Below, one piece after another: positions 1 through 12,900 of a stretch of DNA of 64,000 nt (positions within the stretch are counted from its first letter, which is position 1; each line of letters starts with the position of its first letter). The position numbers and the translations under genes were made by a program. This DNA is from Paragordius varius (taxonomy: Eukaryota > Nematomorpha). The stretch lies in assembly GCA_964247055.1 (NCBI GenBank), contig OZ176054.1:3906001-3970000 (forward strand), read 5' to 3'. The notes beneath the pieces were generated by a model that made no database searches, was not told the origin of the DNA, and worked only from the letters and a program-made list of their open reading frames with translations.

Positions 1-1984
1 ATTTATTTGGTAATATGACTGCTGTAAAATTAGAAACCATTCATTTGAAGGGTCTAAACGTTTGGAACTTTCGGTAATTATATAATGTAACCTGCGCAAG
101 AGTATTGTATCTTCTATTTGGACCAAAAAATTATATTAAACTGACAAATTCAAAGGTCCTTATCATTCACAAAACCCGCGTTGTTTTCAATTAAATCATT
201 ATTTAAAAGTTTTCTGGAAAAGCCGAATTGCCTTCTAAAACGACAATCCTTGAGTTTGGATAGAGGCATTTAAAAAATTAAGTAGGGTTCAAACCCGAAT
301 TCGGCTCCTAAAATTTTACCAGGAACCGGCTCCGTTGGGTTAAAACCAACCTGATTCCTGTTTTCAGGCTCAAGAACCTGACTCCAATTCCAAAATTTTC
401 GGAACCGCTTTTAGACTTCTGTTTTAACCGTACATGAACCATGGGTTAGATTCATTTAAATAGTGGTTATATTTAAAAAAATAAAGATTAAGAGAAAAAA
501 GTTTATTTATTTATTTTTGACTTGGTTATTAAAGAGGGGAACAATACATCAAAAATGTTGACTATGCCGCTTATTTAGACGCGTGATATGAATTAAGTTT
601 TAAGGAAAAAACATGGCTCGAAACCATTAGATGCTGTGCAAACACATTGATAAATGAGATGTTATTACTGTAAGTAAGGATATAACAAACGATTTTTAAG
701 TTAATCTCCTTCAAAAAATATATGATAATAGTCTAGATTAAAGACACCATCTATAATTTGATAAAGAGACCTTTGTTCCACAGTCAGCCAATAAAATGGA
801 AATGTAGGGAAATATACAAACTATTTACCTTGTTTAGAATCAGCTAACATTAGAATGGTTGAGCTTACCAGTAACTCGAATTTTTTTAATATATAAATTA
901 GGGATCTGAACAAACCCTTTTAAGATAAATAGATTGACCAGGGGATTGTTAATGCAATAATATTTTTGAAACTCAATATTTATAAAGGGTTTATTAATTG
1001 AAATAACCTGATTTGCCTTTGCACTTTTTTATATATATTTTCCAATATATGTTTGATAATTAAAATTTGGATTACTTTAATAAAAATGTTTTATGAATTT
1101 TTTTTATGAAAAGCCAGGAACCAACATAGAAACCGGATTTAAATGTTAATCGAGTCGGAAACCAGTAAACTTTCAATTTACGGGCTTAGAAACCAGCCTT
1201 TCGGTTTCATTTTTTAGGAACAACCCCGGTGTCATTCAATTTTTAAAATAAACTTAGCTCAGCTTCCAACTGTACCAGCACCACCCTTGTTACGATTCCA
1301 CTTTTTTAAATGGGTTAAACTTAAAGTAAATAAAACGCTTAATTTTAATGAGTCATCTCCTTTTATTTTATACTTTTATGCTATGCATTCATAACAAGCA
1401 ATTTTAAGACGTCCATATCGTTATAATTCCTGATATATTTGAAAGATAAATTTTTTCAAAAACGTTTATTATTTTAGTTTTATATGTATTACCTTTATGT
1501 AAACACATTTTCGATTACATTAAATAATAGTATGAAATAAATTTCTGTAATAATTAATCTACTCACAAAAACGTTTGAGTATAAATATCTTTTATAAGTC
1601 CCATTCTCAAAACAATGTTAAATATCTTTGCAAACACTGTAATCAATAATTTAAATGTAATAATACTTGAGTTAAAATTTAAGGATTCTATACGGGAAGG
1701 TAAATACAAGAATTAATTTAGCTAACGTATGAATATATTATATTTGAGGTTTAAATAAAATTATTTGCAATAATAATTTACTATTAAAAATTAGCGTTTA
1801 ATCAGGTTACAAACTCAATATAATTTATTTATTAATTTTTGACTCCAATCGCAGTTAACACATCAAATATTCTCATTTAAACCTAAATTTGGGGTATTAA
1901 AATATTCATATATTTTATAATAATTGTATCTATATTTATTTGATGCTAACATAATTACAAACATTTATTTTTTCTTAAACATAG
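1..1984. other. AT-rich intergenic DNA, possible decayed repeat inside
   Basis: I see no coding exon here on either strand. Positions about 283-420 and 1111-1240 are richer in GC than their surroundings. Both are full of short words such as GGAACC, CCGG and GGTTTC, and the second partly mirrors the first in inverted orientation. This could be the two ends of a decayed DNA transposon of about 950 bp, but the match is loose and no target duplication is evident. The rest is simple AT-rich sequence. Confidence 0.35.
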
Positions 1985-2426
1985 TTATTTTTTTCTCGAG
2001 AATGCTAAACCCAATCCAACCATGGTCCCGATAAGTAAAGCGCCACCTCCAACAATGGCCATCCCTTTTAACCCATCTTAAAATTATTGAGTTATAAAAC
2101 CTTCTTTCATTTGTTGTTGAATTTTTTGTTGCAAATCATCTACTTGTCTATTATTTGGTTCTGCTCTCAAAATACAATTTGTGTATTTAAGAGCTTTATC
2201 GTAATTCTAAATTAATTAACAAGTTACCTTTAACTTAGTATGAACGACCGCTAGATAATAGGCATAATCACGTTTTCTTTCTGCATCATCAACAGATTTG
2301 AGCAAATCTATATTTATTTAAATATTAACCTTCTAATATGCTAGAAGCTAGCGTCCAATTTGAATTATAATCAGTATCTATCAGACTTACCGCGCGATGA
2401 AATCTTTGGTCAACATCATCTGACAT
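1985..2426 (-). CDS. FIS1: FIS1 mitochondrial/peroxisomal fission protein
   Basis: Tail-anchored outer-membrane adaptor of mitochondria and peroxisomes that helps recruit the fission machinery. Exons (minus): 2426-2330, 2307-2228, 2206-2101, 2076-1985; 375 nt, 124 aa. The three introns are 22, 21 and 24 nt, all GT-AG. The TPR-like core is clear: 'RKRDYAYYLAVVHTKLKNYD' then 'KALKYTNCILRAEPNN'. The C-terminus 'EDGLKGMAIVGGGALL' runs into one membrane helix and ends in a basic 'SRKK', as expected of a tail anchor. The protein is about 30 residues shorter than the human one (152 aa). The missing part is the N-terminal arm and first helix; an in-frame stop lies just upstream of the chosen ATG and no upstream exon is evident. 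Without the 24-nt intron the frame stops before the anchor, which supports the intron. The spacer to the next gene is repeat DNA. Confidence 0.93.
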
Positions 2427-2519
2427 TTTATCACGTCATATATAAGAATGATGTAAAATCTATAAAAATGTAAAATGCTGCTAAGTGCACAAAAATAATT
2501 TTTTGAATCTAATTTTTAT

Positions 2520-3400
2520 CACAAGTTTTGAGACGTTTAATGGGGATTCCCGGTATTTCCTGTTAAAAGGCAAAAATTTAGTGGTGTGTTTTTTTTATAT
2601 TGGCTGCTGGGTAAGGAGATGCTCGCTAATTTAAAATAGCTTGCCTTTGGGGCTAAATTTCAGAAAACCTATCAGGCTAGATGAGTTCAATAGGTGCTTA
2701 AAATATTACCCGCAAGGCAAAAAATAAGTCGTGTGGTTTTTTAGTTATTAATTAGGCCCTTCACGTTCTGAAAAATGCGCCTCCATAAATTGATTTTTTA
2801 GTTTTGAAGCAATTTTTAAAAAAATAATGAGAGCATATGAATTAAATCATGATTCCAGATATCCGTAAAAACGCAAAAATTTTATTCAAGTGCTTTTTTT
2901 GTATCAGCCTCTGGGTAGGGAGCTAACCGCCTAAAACTGAGCCGCCATATCTCGAAATTACGTTGTTTAGCAGATTTTTTAAACCTATCAGGCCATATTA
3001 ATAAGGGCCTAAAATACTACCCTAAAAAGGCAAAAATTTAAGGGGAACGGTTTTTCTAAATTAGCCGTTAATTAAGCCCTTTACGCCCTAAAAAATACGC
3101 TATCATTGAACTATTATTTAGTGAAGCCATTCTCCCAAAAAGTATTAAAAGCATTTGGAATGAATGAGAATTTCAGGTATTCCCCCAAGGAAAGTTTTTT
3201 TATCAAACGTCTTTTAATATTGGTCTCATAGGGGGTACCCGCCTACAACTTCGGCGACCTATCGATAAAGAGTGATTTTGGAATTTTAGAAAACTTTTCA
3301 GGCTGTTTAGGAAATGAATCCTACCTCCAAAAAGGTAAAAATTTATGTTAAGCAGTTTTATTATATTAACCCTTAACACTTGGATACAACACATTCATAG
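2520..3400 (-). repeat. ~320-bp satellite array, about 2.7 units
   Basis: Three tandem, diverged units are marked by the recurring block reading roughly CTGGGTAGGGAGCTACCCGCC at about 2605, 2910 and 3225, giving a period near 305-320 bp. Each unit also has a 'GGCAAAAATTTA' block, a 'CAGGCC/CAGGCT' block and a 'TAATTAGGCCCTTCACG' block. The same units occur in the opposite orientation at 30350-32035. No coding potential is evident. Confidence 0.75.
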
Positions 3401-3404
3401 TCCT

Positions 3405-3925
3405 TAAATTCAAATTGGAGTAGTTGGATACCCCAGGCCTGTTTAAAAGTAGATACTTAAAAAAATATGAAGGAATCAAAACCATGGCAATGATTTGCAC
3501 TTATATAACATTTATAAACCAACTATATAAAAAAATTTATTCAAAAATCCTTGAGATTACTTGTTTTAATTCAAAACCATAAGGTAAAAATTTAGTCAAC
3601 TTAACATGTGTGCATTAGCTAATTGAAAAATAATAATAAAAAACCACTTTTTCTTTTATCAATGTTAGATGCAACTTAGCTGTAATTTTACCTTCAAAAT
3701 TAAATGAACACGATATTTTGCAAAAAAAATTGTAAAATAAAAATGGCGTCGAAGTAGTTCGACATGGAACTTTTTTACAAAATTCAATCTAGATATTTTA
3801 GCTTTCTTATTAAATTTTTATTAGGATAGAAGCATAAATTTAAATTGGGACAGTTTCCATCGGTAGTTTTAAAAATATTAATTTCAATTTAGTTTGGGGT
3901 ATTTAGATATCTCAATTTAAATCAA
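3405..3925 (+). repeat. Dispersed ~510-bp repeat, copy A
   Basis: This segment matches 18234-18745 in the same orientation over its whole length. Shared landmarks in order are CAAATTGG, 'ACCATGGCAATG', 'ACACGATATTTTGCAAA', 'AAATGGCGTC' and 'GGGGTATTTAG'. There are no obvious terminal inverted repeats and no open frame, so its class is unknown. Confidence 0.7.
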
Positions 3926-3929
3926 AGTG

Positions 3930-4060
3930 TTAATTAAACCCTTGCCCTAAAAAATGCGCCACCATAGAGACTTTTTGTTTTGGGGCAATTTTTCGAAAAT
4001 CCCACGAGAGCGTATGGATTCAATCATGATTCCAGGTTAGGGGGCTACCCGCGTATTAAT
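3930..4060 (-). repeat. Fragment of the ~320-bp satellite
   Basis: A partial unit with the 'TAAACCCTTGCCCTAAAAAA' and 'GGGGGCTACCCGCG' blocks of the satellite at 2520-3400. It directly follows the dispersed repeat copy A. Confidence 0.55.
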
Positions 4061-4849
4061 ATATTATATAGGAATTTTATATGTGTGTAAGTCAAACCTC
4101 TTAACTCCATAAGGACCAAATTATACATGTCTTTTTTATTATTTATATACCCGATATCACAAATAAAGTTTTTTTGCACGTTATGTTTTTTATACTAAAC
4201 TCATTGCTGAAATAATTTTTTGTAAATATTGTTTAAATATGGTGTGCTTGGGGCCTTTATACCCTTAAACCCCCTCAACAGTATGTTTTAAGGCTATTTT
4301 TCTCCAAATTTATGAGATCACACCCGTATACAGGCAAAAAACCTGCCCTCTAGTAAGTATATAAAAATTCCCATAGGTTAAAAATTATGGATAAAATTGT
4401 AAGCTTTCAGATCATAGGTTTTAAATCTAATTGAGGAAAATATTTAGCATAAAAGTTCAGCAATCCCATAAACAATGTGTATATTAACATTTACATACCG
4501 TTTGCAGTGCACAAAATATAAAATTTTCCTGATAAAATGCATTAGATCAGGGGTGTCCCGCACAAATGGCTTCGCCGGCTCCAAATGGGGTCGAAAAATC
4601 GGAGGCCGCATTCGCACAATATATGGCAATCAAAAATTTTATTATATTTAAAACATAGGACTGTCAAAACTAGTAATTATTTGAACATGTTTTGTTAGTT
4701 CATTGCTGAAATTCGGAATGACTATTCATAACATTTGTTTAAAAAAATCATCCCTCGATATAAAATAATCGCAAACACAGTGTAAAAAATCGGGGTCTAG
4801 AAAAATATCTTGATTAAATAAATATATTCTAATAGAAAAATATATCAAG

Positions 4850-5895
4850 ATAATGATGGTGTTTTAGGTTTTGGCCCTTATGAATGATACAAATATTATT
4901 TACTTTTACTAATGGATCCAAATCAAAAAATGGCAGAATTTGACCCCATTTTTCGTAATATTTTTTTTTGATGTAAGCTAAATGCCTCATTCCAAAAAAT
5001 ATCATATGTTAAACTTCCTATAAAAAGCAAAACAAAATTTTTATATTCTAATTTTTACATGTAGGCTTCGAAGTTCAAAATTTTTTTTGCACTTCTAAAA
5101 CGGGCTAGTTTTTTTTAAATAATCGCAAAAATAGCGGGATTGCGCGATAAAAATTTTAGATATGTGCTATTTTTTAACCTCAAAAAAATATTTTTTAAGA
5201 AATTCATGCTTTCAAAAATTTAATTTTTAGCGAAGTTTTGTTGAAGATTACTGCTTACTACTTTAGTCATAATGAAAACGGTTACTTTTTCGAATTTGAT
5301 GATGCTGAACATTTCTATTGCCTAATTTAAATTTAATGGTTCTTTTACTTTCAAATTTTGGTGTTTTTATATATACCTTATATTTGACATAAATTTAAAG
5401 ACAAACGAAAATTTTAATATAAGTTTTGAGGTGATAGAATGAGCATCATCAAATTATTTAGAAAAAGTGTTTTAATATTAAAAAGCGTTTTTATATCGTT
5501 CTCTCATGAAATATTATATTTTAAGAAAAAGCATGCATTTTTTAAAAAATATTTTTTGAGGTCAAAATATAGCATATATTTAAAAATTTTATCGCACAAT
5601 CCCTACATTTTTGCGTTTATTTTAAAAATAGCCCTTTTTAGAAGCGCAAAAAAATTTGAGACTTTGGAGCTTACATGTAAAAATTAAAATATTAAATATT
5701 GTTTTGTTTTTATAAGTAGTTTATCATGTGATATTGTTGGAATGAAGCATTTGCTTCATCAAAAATTTTCCAAAAAATGTTCTCAAATATTGCCATTTTC
5801 TGATACCAAGCACTTGCCACAAAAGTGAAAATAATTTTCTTTTTATAACTCGTACCCACAACCAAAAGCACCATGAAGTTCCTGCATCATGGAAT
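4850..5895. repeat. Long imperfect palindrome, family copy 1
   Basis: The left half (about 4850-5260) is the inverted copy of the right half (about 5500-5895). Words such as 'GGCTAGTTTTTTTTAAATAA', 'TCGCAAAAATAG' and 'TGCGCGATAAAAATTTTA' recur inverted near 5565-5640. The 'AAATGGCAGAATTTG' block near 4930 pairs with 'CAAATATTGCCATTTTC' near 5785. The centre is near 5370. Relatives lie at 6500-7350 and 59760-60730. Confidence 0.65.
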
Positions 5896-6104
5896 ATATA
5901 TATTTTATCATAATATTTTTTTGTGCACAATTACATTTGACTCGACATAGACCATGGACTTTACTTTGTGGAGTATCACAACCCTGTTTTTACGGTTATT
6001 TTAAGTCAAATATTGCTTTTATATACCTAACACGGCAAAATTAACATTTCTATTAGCTTTAACACACCTAACATGAGTCATTTATTTATGTATGGAGCTA
6101 TCAT

Positions 6105-6215
6105 CAATCCAACCTCCGATGTGTCTCCCCGCTCTGAAGCTCAATGCGTTACGGGTGGGTAGGAAATGCCTTCACGGCAGGTGGCCCGAAGATCGTGCGA
6201 CACACCCTTTACTTG
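6105..6215. other. Unclassified GC-richer block inside the repeat field
   Basis: About 110 bp with a base composition unlike its neighbours (for example CCTCCGATGTGTCTCCCCGC and CACGGCAGGTGGCCCG). I could not place convincing tRNA A and B boxes, so I do not call it a SINE. It may be a fragment of a mobile element or of transferred sequence. Confidence 0.3.
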
Positions 6216-6499
6216 TTCATTTAAAATTACATGTAAAGGAAGTTTTTTCATATTATCATTTTAAGTATGATATATATGCAATAAAAATTGGAATTATACG
6301 GAACCTCTAAAATATAAGAACAAATAATTTTTTTCTAAAGGACAACCATACTTTTAATAATCTTGATTTTTTAAATTATGACCCATTGTTTAAAATTGCA
6401 ACTAAGATGTATTTTGGTAACACAATCAATTCTATATTTTACAGTGATAATTAAAAGTATTTTTGTCTTTTGAAAAAAATATTTATCTTTTATTTTTAC

Positions 6500-7350
6500 G
6501 TTTTTCCGTATAATTCCAATTTTTACTATATAATGGGTGGATTTTTTAATAAACGCAAAAATACCGATCTTTGAGCGATACAAATTAATTATATGCTAAG
6601 ATTTTGATTTTTTAAAAAAGCATGCTTTCTTCCCAAAATTCAATGTTTAGCAATTTGTTGAAGCGTATTTCTTATTTAGGCATATTGGAAACGGTATTAA
6701 TGATTTTAGAATATTATTAAAACCTGTTTTCTATATAATTCAATAATGCTGAACATTTATCATCTTTTCCTCTTCAAATTTGTTAAATAATTGTGTTTTT
6801 TACAAAAATTTACTAAAATTTGAAAGCAAACGAATCTAAATTAAAAATTCCGAGATAGAAACGTTCAGCATCAATGAATAATCAAGAAATGCTTTAATAA
6901 TATTATAAAATGTTTTTGAACTGTTTCCATTATGCCTAAAATATGAGATATCCTTCAACAAAATATGACTATAAATTAAATTTTTGAAAAAATTATACAT
7001 TTTTAAAACCTTTTAATTGAATAAAATTTAGCATTTGTTTTAAATTTTAATCGCTCAATCTCGGCATTTTTGCTATTTCAAGAAAACTAGCCCATTTTAA
7101 AAGCGCCAAAAAATAGGAATTTTGGAGCCCTCATCAAATTATTTTTTTGTAAAGCTTTTTATATGTAGTTTGAGATATCTTTTAGCGATGTTTTTTGGAA
7201 TGAAGCATTAACCTTTCGCCAAATTTTTTTTAAAAATGCGCAAATTTTGCCATTTTCTGATATGAGGCATTTTCCAAGTGTAAATAACTTTCTTACACTT
7301 GTAATGACCAAAATCAAAAGCACGATGATAATCCTGATACATATCCCCAG
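6500..7350. repeat. Long imperfect palindrome, family copy 2
   Basis: Segments about 6530-6660 and 6950-7100 are inverted copies around a centre near 6800. Both carry the 'GCAAAAAT...GAGCGAT' block and the 'TTGTTGAAG' block. The outer right part (7230-7340) has the family words 'TTGCCATTTTCTGATA' and 'CAAAATCAAAAGCAC'. A separate 17-bp perfect inverted repeat (TTGGAATTATACGGAA-like) links 6283-6299 to 6507-6523. Confidence 0.55.
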
Positions 7351-7606
7351 AATTTATATATATTTCATCCAAAATATTTTTGCGCTCCCGATTTCGGACG
7401 CATTGTAAAAAAACGATCTGATAATATCTCACTACATTTTGCACACAATATTTTGGAATAATTGGTGAAACACATATAATGATTATATTGTGTAATTATG
7501 TGACAGTCACTTTTTAAAATCTAATAAAATATTTATTAATGCCCATGTGTTTACTATAATTATTAAATGCGGCCCTTATAGCTCAAAATATGGCCGCTGG
7601 AACCTG

Positions 7607-8567
7607 TTATATGCATATATATAATTTCGGGGTTCCCAAAAACGATACCAATTCCCCCATCTTTAGTATTTACCTATCATTAAATTGAAATATGTGCTAT
7701 AAAGTTTATAATTTTGCGAATATTAAATTTAAACGGATACATATATTATTTAGAATATCTATACATGATAATCATTTATTAATGTATAAATGCAAATGCA
7801 TCATTTCGATATCTTTATTAACATTTTAATGTATTAATCGAAAGAAAGTGTCATGGAATAACAGCTAAGCACATAAGCAAATATTTAATAAAAAATGCCC
7901 ATTGTTGACAATTAATTGTGGTTATAAAGGAATTGGCTAAAAAATATAATAAAATATTGCACATAACGATGAGATATGTTACATCATATATAATAACTTG
8001 TGTTTAATACTATTATTTAATAGTTCATGCTGTTTGGTAAAGTTCTTATAAAAAATTATATGATCTTGGTCATTTATCACGAATAAAAATACATTAAAGC
8101 GCTGAGTTTAAATAGTATGAAATTTAATATGTTTTCTCCATTACATCATTCATCCAAATTTTCATTGTTACTTTCATCATTATATCTGTCAATACTTTAA
8201 ACAAATGTGTTTCTGGACCATATCCTTTTGAGGCCATTAGAAATCAACGACTAAAATTTATAGTGAAAAATTACTTAAAAAGTCATTTTTAGCAAAAATA
8301 AGATTAAATTTTTTCATTAAAAATAAAAGCAAATAAGAATTAAAAAATAAATATACAGTATGAAAAGATAATTACACTTTTTGAACCTAGATTTTTCCTA
8401 CATAAAATAGATAATTACAATTTTAAACTATAAGATGGGTTTGGGAACAATTTACATTACTATACTTTATATTGCGATGAATTATATTTAAAAAAATCAA
8501 GACATATTTGTTTTTCAGGTTTTACGTTTTGTCTGATAATTTTTTTTACTGTAATTTATCTCAATAA
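7607..8567. other. AT-rich spacer between repeat field and Fe65 gene
   Basis: Simple AT-rich DNA holding the likely 3' flank of the Fe65 gene. The only item noticed is a short unassigned minus-strand frame at 8126-8240, listed separately. Confidence 0.5.
8126..8240 (-). CDS. Unassigned short reading frame
   Basis: A 37-codon frame starting 'MASKGYGPETHLFKVLTD' and ending at a stop near 8126. Part of the sequence could be a 25-nt GT-AG intron, which would change the C-terminus. I recognise no family. It is downstream of Fe65 on the same strand and could be untranslated sequence or chance. Confidence 0.15.
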
Positions 8568-9910
8568 TCAATAATAAATTTCAATACTAACCTTAACATT
8601 CTCACTACTATTATTTAGCAAAGTGAATGAATTGGTAAGACTTAAAGGTGAAAATGCGCTATTATTGCCATTTTCTCTCCATCCACTTAGGCTAAAACTT
8701 TTACTCATGCTTAAGGGTTGGAAAGAGGTTTTTCGGATAAACGAATTAAATACATTTTGTCCCGTTATTAAATTTTTATTATCATTTATATTATTATTGC
8801 TGTCATGTAATATACGATTACGTGATGAATCCAAGCATTTTTGATATCTAACATATAATATATGTAAAAATTATAGTAAATTTATCCATATACTAAATAT
8901 AAAAAATATTATAAAAAAAAAATTCTTATAATTTTTATACCGAAGTCTACAAGCAGCCTCTAGTGTTTTGCAGAGCAAGGCAGCCGAAGGTTCACAAAAT
9001 AAAACTTGACATACAAATATTTCGGGATCGGCCGTTAATAAGGAGTTATTATCTAATAGTAGAAATAAATTTTAAACATAAATGGATTGGTTAATGACTT
9101 TATTACTCTTATAAAAAAATTATAAAAAATCTGTAAATTAAAATTATACAAAAAAATTTATTTTAAAACAATTAATTAACATTTTAATATCATCTTTCGG
9201 GTTATTTATCCCCAAACACAGTTTACATTACGTTAGAGTATGGTAAAAAACAACAAACGGTTGCAATCAAATAATTTTCTTCTAGATTTTACTATTTTCA
9301 TATTTAACTATGGACAAACTATTTTTTACACAGCATACGCTACGGTAAAATTATTATTAAAAAGAAAACACGAAAATTCTATTTAAACCACTCACCCATT
9401 ACTTCACCGTTGACCATATGTATATTAGCGTCTTTTGAAACGGAATGTTTAACATCATTATTAAAATTATTATGGCTATTTAGCTGAGTTCTTATATCTC
9501 TAACTATGAACCCACAGCCACGGATATCGTGAGCCCAAACGCCCAGGAATGATAAATAACGGACGCGGAATGTATGTAAAAGTTCTAAATATGGCTCAAC
9601 CTCATTATGAACAGTATTCTCATCATTTTCATTACAATTTATATTATTGATAGCAACAGGCTTGAGTTCGTTACAATCTATGTTGAAATGTTCATTAACA
9701 GGTTCGGTATTAAGACCTTTATCAAATGTAACAATAAGCAAATTTTAAAGTATGAAATATAATTATAAAAATATATAGAAGGGTAAATATGTTTTGCAAA
9801 AAAATGAGAATCGGTATGATATTGGACATTGATTTATAATTTTTGGAAAATATAATATTTAATTTAAAAGTTCTTTTTTTAAAGGATTTTTTGATGTAGT
9901 TTTCAAACCA

Positions 9911-9949
<39 letters not shown>

Positions 9950-12900
9950 TAGTAAAAATAAAATAATATTTTTATGTATTTATACTAATTGGTCATTGAT
10001 TCAAAAATTTATGACTAATTTAGTGATCACAATGATTAGGTTTAAATATGGTTGATAATTATTTCAATCAATAAATTTATTGACCAAACCTAACCTATGA
10101 ATTATTGATATTTTTAGCCATAAATGAATCAAATATAAGATTCTTTATGTTATATATATAAAATATACCGTTTAATGTATTATCAAACATACCTATAAAC
10201 TGCTCATTGTCCTCCCTCATATTATCTTTGTTTTCGATGTTTATTGAATGTTTATTATTAGTTTCATTTGATTCTGAGTCTATATTTTCTTTCTATAAGA
10301 GTATATATAATAGAGATTAATAGCCGCATATCTGATTAAATAAAAAATTTAAAAGATGGAAAATTGAATTTTTGAAAATATATTTACTGTCATTTACGGA
10401 ACGTGAACATGTATTAATAATATTAGACAACAAGTTTTGACTTTTATGTGCCATTCTTGTAAATTTAAAATTTAATTCATTAAAGTTACATAAATATTAT
10501 TATCTGAAAATGATATTGGTCTAAGACCTAAGAATTTTTAAGTTTTACCGAAAATTTTTGGCCCCGATTTCACATTAAACTCGAAATTTTAGAAATTAAT
10601 TAGATATTGAGCCATGTATTTTATATCATTCGAAAGAGCGCAAAAAACTGTATATTTCGAATGGTGGTTGGTCATTTAAATCACTCTGTTGGGTTATGAT
10701 CAAAATTTTCAACCCTTGAATGAATCAAAATTTTTTACAGACAAACTATTTAAAAATTATATAAATTATTTTAATATAATTATGGTTAGATTAGTAAAAA
10801 ATTTAAAAAAATTAGGAGAAAGCTTTTGGTTTGCTTTTTAATAAAAAAATTATTAATATCCAAATTATTTTACCTAGATGATACTAAAATGCATAGTTAT
10901 AACTGTAAATTTATAACATAATGGCTATAAAAGACCAAGAATACCTTCTATATTGCTAGTCTTTGATATTTAAAAAATTAGAAGCCTTCTATAGAAAATA
11001 ATTAATATAGATGTGTTGGTATTTTTTTCAACAAAAAATCAAAAATGGCTGTTTTGTATGACATAAAAACAATAAATAAGTGTTATAATCAAAACACTTT
11101 CTTCTATAATCTTTTTTACACATTTATTGCCATCAACACCAAGTTTGAGTTATTTTCATCCATTAGTATTAAAAATGTATTAATTAAGAAAAACGCTCCA
11201 GCTTCGCGAGTTTGTCGTTTCCTACGTCCAATATTAACTATCGATGCAAAACATGTTAGTATGCATTTTATAGAGTTTAATTACTCTTTTTAATAATATT
11301 TACAGCATTTCTTGTATACTTTAAAAGACATTTTTTAGTTTTGATAAAGATTAGGTTAATTATAATTTTTATTTCAAATTTACTGTTAATGATAGTAAAT
11401 ATCAAAAAATGCAAAAAACTAGATTGGCAGAAAAATTTGTTGTCTAGTGTAAATTAAACTCAGTTTTTTCGACCTTTTTTCATTGGCCTACTCAGGACTA
11501 GGATAATGAAAAATGCAATCACACATATGTGTAAATTTAACATAAAAGTGTTTTTTTTTCAAAGAATTAATTTGGATAAAAATTCCTAGAACATAAAAAA
11601 TTTGGATATCTTAAGAAAATTAGATATATTATTACAATTTTTTCCTAAAAAACCAATATAAATTAGGACATACAGGAGTAACAATTTTGTAGATTGATAT
11701 ACATGATGGTGATATTTTTACAATAACAGGCATCCAAGTACAAATCGGCATTTGTTCATACACTCTATCAATGGCTTCATTAAGGATATTCATGCCTAAA
11801 AAATATTAAATAACTTTCTTTACCTCCAAATATTGATATATTTTTTAAAAACAGATATATTTAGATTCAAGCTTCAACTCAAAAGTCAATATTCTTTAAG
11901 GAACTCTATTGTAATTAATGATTTAATTAATTATAAAACAGACAAACTAAAAGATGCTTAAATTAAAAAATTTATTAAAATTAAAAAATACCAGATGGTT
12001 TAGAAACTTTAATTTCGCCAAGGTAAAGCGCACGTAACATTTTGTACGGTTCTTCAATGGGTGTTGGAAAACATTTCACTAAAAAAATGGCATATATTAT
12101 TTAAAATTAATTATAATAAGGTGTTATACAAAATCTAAATAATTAAATTTTATTTTATACAGTTCTTTTATTTAAAATTAAATATAAAATTATCGAAAAC
12201 AACTATATGCGTATATTAATAAAAACTTGGAATGCTATAGGGATTTTTCAAAATAATTTTGGCCAATGTGTTATAGGAGGTTTATAAATATTATATCGTA
12301 TATAAAAATTTTACCTTTATTAAGGTTCATAATAAAATTAAAAGAATGATGTTAAATAAAAGTTTATGATACTTGATTCCAAAAATCCAATATCAATAGG
12401 GGATAAAGCTGTAATTAAAGGTGGTGTTAAAGTTAAATTTTGTGGTCGCTGTTTTCCAGTTAAAGCCATTGTGGATACGGAGTTTTTCATATCTCTGCAA
12501 ATGTTTCATAAATAATTTTAAACCATAAAAATATTTAACCAGCTAGTTAAGTCAAAAAACACTTACATATTGGTTACATTCATATCCTTTCCCTCTAAAT
12601 TATTATTACAACCATTCTTCTCATGGGATTTAGCTGTAGTAGAATTCAATTTTAAATCATTAGGATTAATATTATGGCTATTCGTCATTGACAAAGTTTT
12701 ATTACTCCTTTCTATCATGAGTCTTTTACAAGCCATTTTTAGGGCATTCGCTATGCTATGAGGTGAACAAGATTGAGATGTGTTATTTACTTCACATCGA
12801 AACACATAACATATATATCTTGGCTTATTTTTTGTGCCAAATTCATTCTCGTTAAGTATGATGCTTTGGTCGCGTAGTAAAGTAGTTTTTGAACTTTGTT

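Larger units (their letters stand above)
4548..7606. mobile_element. Candidate non-autonomous hAT-like element
   Basis: The left edge reads CAGGGGTGTCCCGC, followed by GC-rich words (GGCTTCGCCGGCTCC). The right edge reads TGCGGCCC...GGCCGCTGGAACCTG. Both are typical of hAT termini (CAG...CTG with GCGGCC subterminal words). No 8-bp target duplication could be found and no transposase frame is present. The two ends could instead belong to separate decayed insertions. Two palindromic repeat units and an unexplained GC-rich block lie inside. Confidence 0.35.

Noticed and set aside
1985-2426. Reassigned stop codons (ciliate-like code) to explain stops in conserved genes
   Set aside because: All such stops fall inside short GT-AG introns; removing them restores conserved protein sequence, and TAA/TGA end the real frames.
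4444-4629. Minus-strand frame over the left hAT-like end
   Set aside because: Overlaps the terminal repeat and has no family resemblance.
10370-10453. Extra Fe65 exon starting 'MAHKSQNLLSNIINTC'
   Set aside because: No acceptor gives a frame compatible with the exons on either side, and it has no family resemblance.
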